Positions 43,997 to 55,879 of a DNA stretch of 64,000 nucleotides are shown in pieces. How positions within the stretch are numbered: the first letter of the stretch is position 1; the number at the start of each line of letters is the position of its first letter. Under the pieces are notes generated by a model. The model was not told the DNA's origin and ran no database searches. It saw only the letters and a list, made by a program, of their open reading frames with translations. A program made the position numbers and the translations under genes. Location: contig OY754466.1 in NCBI GenBank assembly GCA_963575645.1, positions 45,540,001 to 45,604,000 of the forward strand, written 5' to 3'. Origin of the DNA: Xanthostigma xanthostigma (taxonomy: Eukaryota > Arthropoda > Insecta > Raphidioptera > Raphidiidae).

Positions 43997-44371
43997 CAGC
44001 GTTGCCAGACGTCCCGATTTTGGCGAGATGTCCCGATTTTTAAATCAAAATTAAATCCCGCAGCGGGACAGGTACAGTCCCGCTTTTCGAGAATAACTTA
44101 TTCTGAAGACGAATATAAGACTCAACTATTTAACAATAGGGTAAATCTGATTTAAAATATTATATTTTTATTAAAATACATTTTCTATGGCTATTTTTGC
44201 TGTCTATTGTCACGTAAACGTAATTTTAATTCAAATAAAAAGATAAATATTTGAAAACTTCTGATTATATACGTTTTTTTACTATGTCCCGCTTTCGACG
44301 AAAGAATCCCGCTGTTTTCACTCAAAGAGTTCCAAAATCCCGACTTGGCAAAAAAAAAACTGGCAACGCTG
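43997..44371. mobile_element. hAT MITE with perfect 8-bp target duplication
   Basis: Ends CAGCGTTGCCAG in inverted orientation, flanked by ATAGGATT on both sides (43989-43996, 44372-44379). TCCCGATTTT-type motifs recur inside. Confidence 0.92.
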
Positions 44372-44641
44372 ATAGGATTCGACTCTAAGCCGACTCAAAA
44401 AGATCCGAGTTCTGAATATGTTACTATCTATTAAAGGTTAACATGATAAAAAATAAGCACGCTGCTTTCCTTTAATGAGATGGTGACATATTTCAATATT
44501 AAAATAGAAGTGGTTTCTATAGATATTTTTTTTGACACTATAGATATAACAAATAACGAAGGTCTCCGAACTGCATATCTTCACGATTCAAATGTAAACA
44601 ATAAATTTATATGCTTATTATTAAATAATCAAAAAATCCGA

Positions 44642-44851
44642 GCAATATTATCTAGCGTAGGGTTTTTTTTAACTTTTCCCTATATACAAAAAAAATAAAA
44701 ATGGTAACACATAAGACTACTAATAAACAACATTTATGTTAGCATTAAGCTTATTCCACTGGGTAATTAATAAGGAACCAGAATATAAAAATATGTAAAA
44801 TTGTAACTTACTTTTATAATATGACAATAAAATCTTATCTTATCTTATCTT
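44642..44851 (+). mobile_element. short retroposon copy with (TTATC)n tail and 14-bp target duplication
   Basis: 210 bases between two copies of ATCAAAAAATCCGA (44628-44641 and 44852-44865), ending ATGACAATAAAATC and TTATC units. This is the pattern of target-primed reverse transcription by a non-LTR element. No coding part remains. Confidence 0.85.
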
Positions 44852-44869
44852 ATCAAAAAATCCGAATGA

Positions 44870-46000
44870 CTATAAAAACTATAAATGATTCACCTTTGTG
44901 CCTGATGTTTAGTTTTTGCACATACCTATTAATAAGAACGAAAAACATTTAGATACTTATATGGCACTGAACTTTGGGGAGTATATATTTTAAAATTAAA
45001 CAAAACACCAGTGTCGGCGCGTGAAAATTTCAAATGGGTGCTCTGAAGAGTCAATCAGAGGTTTCTCCTAACACGGACTAGGAACGGCGGAGGGGGGGGG
45101 GGTAATGAAATTATTAATCACATCGCATGTCTATGATGTTTGACAAAAAATTTGAAATAAGTAAAATAATTTCTGAGATTACTCCTGATTTTTACCCGGA
45201 CGAATCCAGGCCGACTAGTTGTGACAGTCTCGGTCCTAAAGCAAAGCATCGTCTATCGAACGGTGAAAAAAAAATTGAAATCGGTGTAATTGTTTCTGGG
45301 ATTATCACCATAAAACAAACAAACTTTTCCTTTTTATATTAGTCGACTTTGCAGTGATTTCAATACATGTCAAGGAGGGAAGCCCCTATTATGTTAATAA
45401 AAATACGAAAAATAAATGTTGTGGCTTTAGTTTCTTTCCGATTTAAATGAAATTTCGAACTGTCAATTGTAATCAACGACGTAGATATTTTTTTTCTGAG
45501 GGGGGGGGGTGTTAAAGCAAAAAAATGAAAATTTTTTAAGATTTATTAACACACGAATGAGCTTTTTTTAACAACCTAACTTAAAAAATTTTATCGCGTG
45601 CACATTTGGAGAGCAAAAAAAAGTTCAGTTGAAAAACTTCACGGGACAAGAATGGGTTTTATATAAAAAAAATTGGACTGAGCCAAAGGTATACCTAATC
45701 TAAGCCGCGCGGACAAAATCGCTAGTATAAGGTGTTAGTTACTTTTATATATCGGGTTTTTCATAATTGAAGGCTAAGCAATAATGAATAATGACAGATT
45801 TTTCTGGAATGATACTCGTCACTTGTCCTTGTATCTTAATTGATTATACAATAATTAAAATGGCATTATTTAATTGTACTTATTTGATTACATTTATACA
45901 AATTAAAAAAATAAATAAAAAAAAACGATAATTACCTGCATATATAGTGCCCGGCCTGACTTCCGATTGAATTCTGCTATGTTAGCACGATAACTCACGA
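44870..46000. other. stretch without recognised genes
   Basis: G runs near 45092 and 45502 and lepidopteran-type fragments ('aaatcggtgtaattg') are the only marks. The open frame at 45127-45342 shows no family match I know. Confidence 0.5.
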
Positions 46001-46074
46001 CAGACTTAATCGATTTAAACGAAATTTGGTCCACATGTCGGAATCCATCACCGCACGAAACCTATTTAAAATGA

Positions 46075-47010
46075 GCCCAATCAGGTCATTTTAAAGGCAA
46101 TATTTAGGGGTTGAAAAAAATGTTTGGCCCAAAAATACCGAAAAAATTCTCAGAATCGTATCAGATTTGCAATTAATGTGCTGCTAAAGCTTAAATAAAA
46201 TCGGCGCGACAGGACCGGACTTAAAAACACTAGTTTGCCGATATGAAAGTGTATTTAATTTGGTGCAGATGTTGGATTGGCAATTATATTGCTATTTAGA
46301 AAAAAAAAAACAAACTATAGTTCACATAATATACCCACAATAGAGTATATACAGTGTGGTCACTTAAGTGTGCAGCATATGGGAAAATTTTTAATTAAAT
46401 GCACAACCAAAATACAAATATTGCCAAAAGTTGGTGCATGTCCGATAATCATTTTAGGTGCTCTTAGAATTGTTGAAACTCAAACAGCATACAGGCTGTT
46501 TAATATCGTTGCAACAAACATAACGTTTGTGATTCCATAAAAAATTAAAAATCTAAGTTAATTTTACAAATATGCCTGAATTTGAACAAAGTTATGCGAA
46601 ATTGATTTGATTTTGAATAATTTATTAGTGTGTTTAAGGTAAGTATAAAAAAAAATTTCAAAAAAATTATAATTTTGGTTTTTAAAAAAAAAATTTTTTT
46701 TTCTTAGAAGGCCATGTTTTGGTATTTGGGCATAACTTTTAATTCTAAACCACTTTTTCTTATAACATTTCGCTAAATTTTTTGAAATAAGGGCACTTTA
46801 GTCCTGTACAATTTTTATATTTTTTGACCCACCCTGTATGCTGTTTGAGTTTCAACAATTCTAAGAGCACCTAAAATGATTATCGGACATGCACCAACTT
46901 TTGGCAGTATTTGTATTTTGGTTGTACATTTAATTAAAAATTTTCCGTATGTTGCACACTTAAGTGACTACTGTATATCTATATTGTCGGCAGGGAGCAC
47001 TGCGACTCCA
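46075..47010 (+). repeat. dispersed repeat C, copy 2, split by a MITE
   Basis: 46075-46280 and 46985-47010 match 30735-30960 and 31085-31110. The mariner-type MITE 46352-46973 sits between. Confidence 0.65.
46352..46973. mobile_element. mariner-type MITE 'CAGTGTGGTCAC', copy 2
   Basis: Ends CAGTGTGGTCACTTAAGTGT in inverted orientation with TA on both sides. The central part is inverted relative to copy 1 at 19033-19571. The 87-codon frame at 46277-46540 is an accident of the repeat. Confidence 0.88.
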
Positions 47011-47019
47011 CTATTTTTA

Positions 47020-47665
47020 ATTTATTATAGATTTTAGACGTCTGACAACTAATTTATTAGCATGTAATTACATCAAATTAAATTAAACTTCATATTAAAC
47101 ATTCATGAACGAGGAGGTGAGATTCGTACCGATAAACAATAATATTATTGTCATTATTACGCACACTCATCTAAGTGAAAAAATGACACGAGTCAGATGT
47201 CACAGCGTTTTTAATTAATTTTATGAGGGAAAGGAATATTCCATAATATATCATTGATTAATAAAAAAAAATATCTACGTAATTATAATAACATTTTAAT
47301 GAAATAAAAAAAATTCCACTCATTAGAAACCTATTAAATAATAAAGTGTTATTAATAGTTCGAGAGTTAAGCCTGGTTCGGACTATATGGTCTAAGATCC
47401 CGATTAGGTTCGATCTTCACCCATCGAGTTTTCTAATGAAACTTGGAATTTGATAACATTATAATGTTTTAATAAAGAAAAATTGATTTGGTTGTCATTC
47501 AATTTCTTGGCACAGCTATTTATAATAAAAAATTAAAGTTGTTAATTTTATTGTATTTATTTACTTAGTATTAAATATTATATTCGTTGCCATGGTTACC
47601 TACATTTAATATGTTCCACGTGGTCGCAATAAAATTATCTATGTACATTTTCATATGTGACAATA
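47020..47665. other. AT-rich stretch
   Basis: An AGACGT-type fragment at 47030-47052 and a repeat A fragment at 47580-47630 only. Confidence 0.5.
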
Positions 47666-47667
47666 TA

Positions 47668-48722
47668 CAGTATGTAAACGCGTAAGGTGCACATAGGGAA
47701 ATTAACATTGAGAAAAAATGACTGGATCAGAGTGAGCCTTGAAATCTTGTTTTTCAATTTGACAGATAATATTCTTTTGTTAGAAGATTAAGAAGGACTA
47801 ATCCTGGTGGCATAGGATCGATGAATAAAGCAAATACTGAAGGTTTTTATTGCATTTTTTATTATCTGACGTTTCGGCACACTTTATGCCATCTTCGGAG
47901 AATCAATGCTGTCAATTTTTTCAGTATTATTGTTATGTATAAAGTAAATTAAAATAAAAACTGTCATCAAAGGTATTAAATTACTATTATCTTGAAAGAA
48001 CGAATAAATTTTTTACTGAAAACTATATAAATGTGTCTGTTACTTGTATAAAATTATACTCAGTATAAGAAGATGGCATAAAGTGTGCCGAAACGTCAGA
48101 TAATAAAAAATGCAATAAAAACCTTCAGTATTTGCTTTATTCATCGATCCTATGCCACCAGGATTAGTCCTTCTTAATCTTCTAACATTTGAACAGGATC
48201 ATCATCTCTATAAATTATTAGAGTCTTTTTTTTCACAATATTCTTTTGCAAAATGAATGTGTAGGTATACTACCGAAGAAAATATTCAAATGATTACAAC
48301 ATAGTCGGACTTTTTTTATTAATGGGACATTAAATTCCCAAAAATACTTAAATATGGCGCGAGATCAAATATCTCCGCCTATTCGTGTGGAACCTAAAGT
48401 CATTGGGTCACCGATTTACCAACACGCATACGTCATACCAGTCTGACAATTTTTGAATGAAATGTTTCCAAACAGATGGAGTTGTTTTTTTGTTTTATTT
48501 TTGTACAAAAAAAAATAAACTAATGATTTATAAGAGCTTTTTATTATTAAAAAAGCCAAGTAAAATAAAAATAAATCAAAATAAAATAGAAATCCTCAAG
48601 ATTACCACGATAATTCCATAGAAGTAACAATAATATTAATGCAGTCATGGATAACTCTGGTCCAAGTATTTTTTCCCAATGCTAATTTCCCTATGTGCAC
48701 CTTACGTGTTTACATACTGTGT
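47668..48722. mobile_element. mariner-type element relic with about 60-base inverted ends
   Basis: Ends CAGTATGTAAACGCGTAAGG and, inverted, CAGTATGTAAACACGTAAGG. TA is on the left side, shifted on the right. It carries the nested element 47780-48187. Confidence 0.75.
47780..48187. mobile_element. inverted element with two GAAACGTC hairpins
   Basis: Arms of about 115 bases starting TTAGAAGATTAAGAAGGACT. On each arm the inner end is GATGGCATAAAGTGTGCC plus GAAACGTCAG, read outward. The centre of about 170 bases is unique. Confidence 0.82.
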
Positions 48723-48798
48723 ATTATTTCTCTTGTCTCACATATTATGCATTTGTTCATATCTTCATGGTGAGGTGCACACAAACTTGAGGTAGGTA

Positions 48799-49203
48799 CA
48801 GCGCTGGATTTACACTAGAGGCAGTAGGGGCTAGTGCCCCGGGCGGCAAATTTTCAGGGGCAGCAAAATTTGGAACGTGAGAAAAAAATGTTTCGCGTTA
48901 CAGAAAATTCTTCGAAAAGAGTGATCGTGTTGAAATTATAAATAATTTTTTTCAGTCAGACGCGTTTGCCTCTGAAAATATCTCGCAATTGATGAGCAAT
49001 CGTTTTGTTTGTCAATTTATGATTTTTAATAGGAAAAAGAATGTTTTTTTGTCTAATTATCCCATTAGTAAAAAAAAGTTGACATAAATGAATCTTTTTA
49101 TTTATTTGAAAATTGTATACCGACCCTTTTATGTAGGATTTAGGTAATGAGGTGGCATTTTTTACGCTGCCCCAGGGCGGCACTAAGAGTAAATCCGGTC
49201 CTG
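48799..49203. mobile_element. hAT MITE with perfect 8-bp target duplication
   Basis: Ends CAGCGCTGGATTTAC and, inverted, CAGGACCGGATTTAC, flanked by GGTAGGTA on both sides (48791-48798, 49204-49211). The subterminal CCCCGGGCGGC and GCCCCAGGGCGGC also pair. Confidence 0.92.
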
Positions 49204-49587
49204 GGTAGGTATGTAAGTCTGTGACGGGTTTTTGATTTTACAAAAATGTTATTTCCAATGTGCATGATTGGGTTTGCGCATGTGCGTGATTGAGTATTTA
49301 AAAACGGAACTTAATGAGAAGACATCCAAGGCGCCGACACTCGCTGATTTTATAGTGTCCCTTCTATATAGTGTGATAAATATTACTACCTACATACGTA
49401 TATATAGATGCAGTGATAAAAATTCTTCTTTTGAAAAATGTGAACGGATTTTCCATAGGTTGAGTTATAAAAACTATTTACGTCATGCTGCATTAACAAC
49501 AAATATAAAGGAATAATACCTACTCATTTTTTTGAGCGCGCACATATTACTCATATACTATGTGCTTAGTGCCTATAGAGTATGTAT

Positions 49588-49781
49588 GTCACCGTAAAAT
49601 TGTAAATATCGTTAGGTTGTAATCTGTCTCGCGAGATTGTGAACTGTCGAAAGATTGTGAACCTCAACGTACTGCTTACAATTTAATGTATTATTATTAC
49701 GTTGAGGTTCACAATCTTTCGATAGTTCACAATCTCGCGAGACAGATTACAACCTAACGGTATTTACAATTTTACGGTGAC
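49588..49781. mobile_element. GTYAC-type palindromic element D
   Basis: 194 bases, almost one palindrome, ends GTCACCGTAAAATTGTAAAT, flanked by a perfect ATGTAT on each side. The arms hold repeated GATTGTGAAC and the palindrome TCTCGCGAGA. Confidence 0.92.
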
Positions 49782-49856
49782 ATGTATACCTATACGTAGT
49801 ACCTAATGTATAGGTAGGTTTCTTAGGACCTTATTTATAGTGAATTCAATCCATAT

Positions 49857-51940
49857 ATCTATTAATTAACTATAACAATCATTGCTTATCTACTCAATGT
49901 GCGGTGAGTGAACGCAACAAAGCGTATCAAAAATATATCTGCGTCTCTTTCTTCGATGTAATTCCCTGATTTCTCCGATGATAGGATTGGTTGACGTACT
50001 TGTATTCAATCTGAATAAAGTACCTCTGTTTCAAAAACTTTGTCTTTTTCTATGACGTTAACATGGGCCTACCCAGCTTTTGGCCAAGGAGGGAACAAAT
50101 TAGAAATTTCTTAAGCCGGCTCCCCTGAGCTTATTTTGCCCTCCTGGATACGCCAGTGCTTACGGCGTAAAAAAGACAGAAGTATATGTTTGCACCCTAA
50201 TGGTTCGATTGCGATTTTATTCCTATGCTCAGTATAGAATAAAAGTATATGATTGAATCTGATTTAGTTGTCCTAAACTCTAAAAAAAAGCACGACCATT
50301 GAACATTTTTTTGAAATCGGTTCAGTAGGTAAGTTTTTCTGAGATTATCCCCAAGAAGACCAGTCAGCCAGTTAGTATAGCGTATAGCAAAGTATCACCT
50401 ATCGAAAATGAAAAAACGTTTGAAATCGGTTAAATATCCTACGTCCGAAAACCAAGTATCGCCTATCGAACAGTGAAACAAAAATTGGTTGTCTGTAAAG
50501 TCGGTTTACGGACGATAGTTTTACGTGATAACGTATTCCGTAATACATAACCTAAATTTATATAATAATTATAATAATTCGAATCTATGATATTGCATCT
50601 TTCGCTTCAAATTTAGGTTAATTTTATTTATTAAAATTACTCACCACCTATAATATAATTGTTTTTTTTTAACTTTCTTTCTTTCGTATTTATTTTAAGT
50701 CTCAAAGATTAACTGTCATAATATTTTGAAAACAATTGTTTCACTGTTTATATAAAATTACAAAACCTACTTAATATTTAAGTATTTTCATACGTCAAAA
50801 AATTGATTTTTATAATGATAAAATTTGTATGAAAACGATTTTTTCGAGAGATGAGATCTAGCTAAAACGATTTTTTGCCCCCCAAAATCCCTTTTCAGTA
50901 AATTTCATCCAAATCGTTAGGGCCGTTTTCGAGAAAAGCACGCACAGGGTCAGGCGGAACGTTAGGAACGTTACACTTTTTCGTGCATGCAGCCGGTGTT
51001 TTATCAATTTATAAGATTGGTGATTCATCAATTTATAAGACGTTATCACGTCAAAAATTGAAATGGGTTGTAGAACTTTCTAAGATTATCGCCGACAAAC
51101 AAATGAATACTCACGATGTACAGCGACCTCACACGCTGTTTTTGATCATGTGAATTTTATTCATATTTAATTAAATTATTGCGGCTCAACTAATCGCTCA
51201 ACGTTTCTCAGATTTTAGAATTTTGTTGACGTGATAACGTCTTATAAATTGATGAAACACCAGCTGCACGCACGAAAAAGTGTAACGTTCCTAACGTTCC
51301 GCCTGACCCTGTGCGTGCAAGCGAGAGCGCAGTATGCTTCGGCCCAAGTTTGACAGCTACTAAAATTTAGGTTATGTAATTCGAGCGGAATACGTTATCA
51401 CGTAAAACTATCGTCCGTAAACCGACTTTACAGACAACCAATTTTTTTAAACGCATATTTTCGCGTTACTTAATAAAACTGCGATAAAATGTTCCATTGG
51501 CGCCCCCTATTCGTTTGTTATAGATCTATGATTACCATATACTTTTATTCTATACTGAGCATAGGAATAATATCGCAATCGAACTATTAGGGTGCAAACA
51601 TATACTTCTGTCTTTTTTACGCCGTAAGCACTAGCGTATCCAGGAGGACAAAACAAGCACGGGGGACCCAGCTTAAGAAATTTCTAATTTGTCCCCTCCT
51701 GGGCCAAAAGCTTGGTACGCCCATGTTAACGTCATAGAAAAAGACAAAGCTTTTGAAACAGAAATACTTTATTCAGATTGAATGCAAGTACATCAACCAA
51801 TCCTATCTTCGGAGAAATCAGGGAATTACATCGAAGAAAGAGACGCAGATATATTTTCGATAAGCTTTGTTGCGTTCACTCACCGCACATTGAGTAGATA
51901 GGCAATGATTCATATAGTTATTTAATAGATATATGATGAT
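49857..51940. repeat. 2-kb imperfect inverted repeat block
   Basis: 49857-50250 returns inverted at 51525-51940. GTCGGTTTACGGACGATAGT (50503) returns inverted near 51418. The 'acgcacagggtcaggcgg' block at 50939 returns inverted near 51311. A shorter relative of the inner part is at 16844-17015. Confidence 0.75.
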
Positions 51941-51949
51941 TACATACTA

Positions 51950-53000
51950 GGTTTATTATAGTAAAATAATAATAGTATGAAACACAATAATTTTAATAGT
52001 GCATAATTTTTGCAGTACCGTTACATAATTCATTTATCTTTTATGACTACATTTTGTAATAAAATCGAAAGAGTTGCGAGACCCCGAAAGAGAAACTGCA
52101 TACTTCTTTGTTAAACAAATGCCAATAAAAAAATGCAGGTATTTCTGTTTCAGTGATGCGTAACATAGTGATTAGTTTACTCCAAAATGATTACAAAACA
52201 TTAAAGAGTAAACTACAAGGATCTTAGTGTATAAACTTTCATGGGGCGTGTATTATAATACGCAAAAACAATAGGTGTTGATCGGGAGTCGGGACTTCCC
52301 CAACTATCCGTTCAGAAGATGTGCCCGTCTCTCAGATACAGGGTCCTCGTAAGGCCTCACGCCGCCCGCGTGCGGGTTCATATAATTGACGCCCCTTATT
52401 GGGGATAAACTCACTAGACGATATGTCAAATTGAAAAACGTTAAAAATCCTAAATAACTAATACTGTAAGTCTGTAAGTGCAATTACTAGAGACTTTATT
52501 TCTTATAAATTTAAATAAACTGAAAAAAAAAATTATTTAAACATTGTTATGTAAAATAATTCAAACGAAACACAATCATTGAAACATAGAGCTAAATTTG
52601 ATTCTAAAATATATTCAATTAAAATGAAACACATTAAACAGTGAATTTTGAAAATTCACTCGTACAGAGTGAATTTCAAAAATTCTCTCTTCACGTTAAA
52701 AAAATCACTCCGCGGAGTAAACTGTTCTGTACAAAAACAGTTTACTCCGTGCGATTTTTCACGGCGTTCTTCTCCTGTCGTATACTTATGAATGAGAGAA
52801 AAATTTAGTTTCACCGCTGAGGAAAAATGAATACCAGTGCAATTAATAAAAACATAAATACCATTACGACTGAATGTGAATCCCCTGGAATTAACTTGCA
52901 ATTTTTTCCGTACTACACTCACATGAGAGAAAGAATATACATATTATCAATTATAACATTCAGGTGCACAAGTCTTACGTAAAAAAGTATTTGTTGATTG
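51950..53000. other. mostly unrecognised stretch with a small hairpin cluster
   Basis: 52650-52760 holds hairpins (AAATTCACTCGTACAGAGTGAATTT in two halves, and GTAAACTGTT with AACAGTTTAC). The rest shows no recognised feature. Confidence 0.5.
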
Positions 53001-53444
53001 AAAAATACTTTACTTCACTCGCACTCTTGCAGGAATCGACAGGAAAATTCAAGATATAAACATACGCGGGAGAGGCGCCCTGTCTACGCGCTGATGTGAA
53101 TTAACTATCGAATCGAAAATTGCGCGCGAAATATTTCGAATTCGAATTTCATTAAAAAATAAATAACTACTCGTAAGAGTTCTCACGCAGGCTTGAGTAT
53201 GTAAATAAAATTGATATAATATCAGTTATATGTATATTTTTTCTATACAGTACAAAAAATATAACACAACCAGGCCATTTGCCGCCCCTTTAATGTGCCG
53301 CCCGCGTGCATCGCACGCATCGCACTATAGGGCGCGAGGGCCCTGCTCAGATATATAATAATAGAAAGGAATAAAACCTTCGCGCACATTCTTTGCTGCC
53401 CGCAACCAATCACATTCAAAACAAACTCGGTGAAAACCATATAT

Positions 53445-53830
53445 CTATTAATTAACTATATTAATCATTGTTTTTCTACTCAATTGCGGTGAGTGAACGC
53501 AACAAAGCTTATCGAAAATATATCTGCGTCTCTTTCTTCGATGTAATTCCCTGATTTCTCCGATGATAGGATTGGTTGATGTACTTGCATTCAATCTGAA
53601 TAAAGTATCTCTGTTTCAAAAACTTTGTCTTTTTCTATGACGTTAACATGGGCGTACCCAGCTTTTGGCCCAGGAGGGGACAAATTAGAAATTTCTTAAG
53701 CCGGGTCCCCCGTGCTTGTTTTGCCCAGTGCTTACGGCGTAAAAAAAGACAGAAGTATATGTTTGCACTCTAATGGTTCGATTGCGATTTTATTCCTATA
53801 TGCTCAGTATAGAATAAAAGTATATATGGT
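53445..53830 (+). repeat. third copy of the 49857-50250 repeat
   Basis: Direct copy with TGCGGTGAGTGAACGCAACA and ATGACGTTAACATGGGCGTA. A fragment of the 50640-50930 part follows inverted at 53995-54230. Confidence 0.8.
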
Positions 53831-54669
53831 GAAAACAAATATATATCAATGTTGTCAAACTGCTAATGATCATTGAATTATGTAATTGATAAAGCATATA
53901 GATTAATAGAAATGACATTTCAAGTCAATTGTAATTGATGTTATCAATGATATAGATTAAATAAAATCCCCTATATTATTAAACGAGCTAATCTTGAAAA
54001 CAGCCCTACAATTTGGATGAATTTACTGAAAAGGGATTTTGGGGGGCAAAAAATCGTTTTAGCTAGGTCTCATCTCTCAAAAAAATTGTTTTCTTACAAA
54101 TTTTATTATTATAAAAATCAATTTTTTGACGTATGAAAATACCTAAATATTGTAAATAGGTTTTGGAATTTTATACAAACAATGAAACAATTGTTTTCAA
54201 AATATTATGACAGTTAATCTTTAAAGCTTACCACAGCCTTTCAGAATTTTATTTAACTTTCCGAGCAAAGCTCGGTCACCCAGGTAGGTACTACAATTTG
54301 AAATGAGCAGAACTAGGCTTAAGGTTTTGGGTCCCTAGCTAGGGGAAACAATTTTTGGGAGCTGGGACTTGTCGGATCCTTTGTTTTGCGCCCCAATAAG
54401 TACTTTTATGTAAAAAAATGAGGGCATTTGACCTCCCTTAACCGAGGATACCCTTTCATATAAGGATCTAAAAATCGTTGAAAATATTTCTAGGAGACGT
54501 GTCTATGCATTTTGTACTATAATCTCAGCTACATCATTCTTTAACCTTCATAACAATAATTAGGTAATACGTTGCAGTTTGATCCTTGCTTTGTTAATTA
54601 TTATTACCTAATAATTATTATTGTTATTATATTAGGTACATTCAAGAATAATTAATACGTAAAAATTAT

Positions 54670-54861
54670 AGTACTAACAGACGGTCGTACTTGGTTCGAA
54701 GCGGACAGCGGATCTGGTCCGCTCCGTACCAAATCTGTTCGTCTGTAGAGTAGTCTGCGTGTCCGCCCGGTTCGATGGGAACAGATTCGGTCGTCTGTTG
54801 CAAGATCCGCCGTACCATGTCCGTTGTCGGACCGGACCAAGTTCGAGCGTCTGTTAGTACT
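54670..54861. mobile_element. foldback MITE, 192 bp
   Basis: Ends AGTACTAACAGACG in inverted orientation. GC-rich interior with several GGTCCG/CGGACC motifs, unlike the AT-rich flanks. The two frames that cross it are spurious. Confidence 0.8.
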
Positions 54862-55227
54862 ATTAAACTTAACGATTATTTTTTTAACATTTATGGTCTA
54901 TATACTTACCTAATTATAATTTATGTCGCTATAAAAGACATTAAAACCGAGTTACGATTCTTTGCAACATTGTGTTTAAAGTTTAAACCAGTTATGAGGA
55001 GTTTATTGGACCAGGGTTCCCATTTGTCAGATATATACTGGATATACGACGGGACACTTGTTCGGCTAAAAAATCAAGAGATGCCCTTGCCCAGACTGTG
55101 AAGCATCAAGACAGAATTTGTAAAATCGAAACATTAATGTTATACCTACTCATTAAAAAAATAAAAAACATTTTGTTTAAAAAAAAAGATATTAAATATA
55201 AAAGTCTACTTCTCTGTTTAACTTTTA

Positions 55228-55712
55228 GAACCAAATTTTGGGAAGGTGTTTGGTATGCAAATATGAAGATTCCTATTGTTTTTGGGGAAAATCTGCACAT
55301 ATTGTGCAGAAGAGATATATGCTATAACGATGTTTTTTATATACTAATCGTATACTTTTCATAACGGCTTGTTATTCTATTCTCATTTTCAAGAAAGTTA
55401 AATTTTTTTTCTAAACTTTATAGTTTCGGAAATATTTTGAAAATAAACAAAACCAGCTGTTTTTTTGTTTTATAGATCTGTCCGAAATAAACTACTTAGT
55501 TAAGCAAGCTTTGATTAATTTTTACATGACGTGGAACAAATTATGTAAGTAACCATGGCAACAAATATAGCAAATATCATATTGAATACTCGCTATTACC
55601 CGCGTCACCTCACGCGATATCAGAAATTTTGTTCTCTTTATTATACCTAATCAAATGTCAATATTTTTGAAGTTGGAATGGTCAAGTCGCCCAATTGACA
55701 GTAATTTTTTTT
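55228..55712 (+). mobile_element. dispersed repeat A, copy 3 (start missing)
   Basis: Matches 16350-16840, from CCAAATTTTGGGA to the 'caccTCACGCGATATCAGAA' block. The hairpin end is absent. Confidence 0.75.
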
Positions 55713-55749
55713 TGTAGATTTGCTCGCCATCAAACATTTATACTGTAAT

Positions 55750-55876
55750 TAAAAAGGCAGAACCAAATTCCAGTCGGAACACAGCGGCAGACGCCTTGAA
55801 GGGTCGAGATAAGGGTTGTTCAAAACAGTCTGCCGGGGTGTTCCGATCAAAATTTATTTCTGCCTTTTTGAATGCA
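55750..55876. repeat. small foldback repeat
   Basis: AAAAAGGCAGAA with TTCTGCCTTTTT and CGGAACAC with GTGTTCCG pair across a 50-base centre. Confidence 0.75.
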
Positions 55877-55879
55877 CTT

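Noticed and set aside
46277-46540. 87-codon plus-strand frame
   Set aside because: It crosses the terminal inverted repeat of a mariner-type MITE. The same sequence in copy 1 has no matching open frame.
17806-47052. CRISPR-like array from the scattered AGACGC hairpins
   Set aside because: The units are kilobases apart, in a eukaryotic genome, with no regular spacers.
54775-55101. 108-codon plus-strand frame
   Set aside because: It starts inside the foldback MITE 54670-54861 and runs into AT-rich sequence, with no recognised domain.
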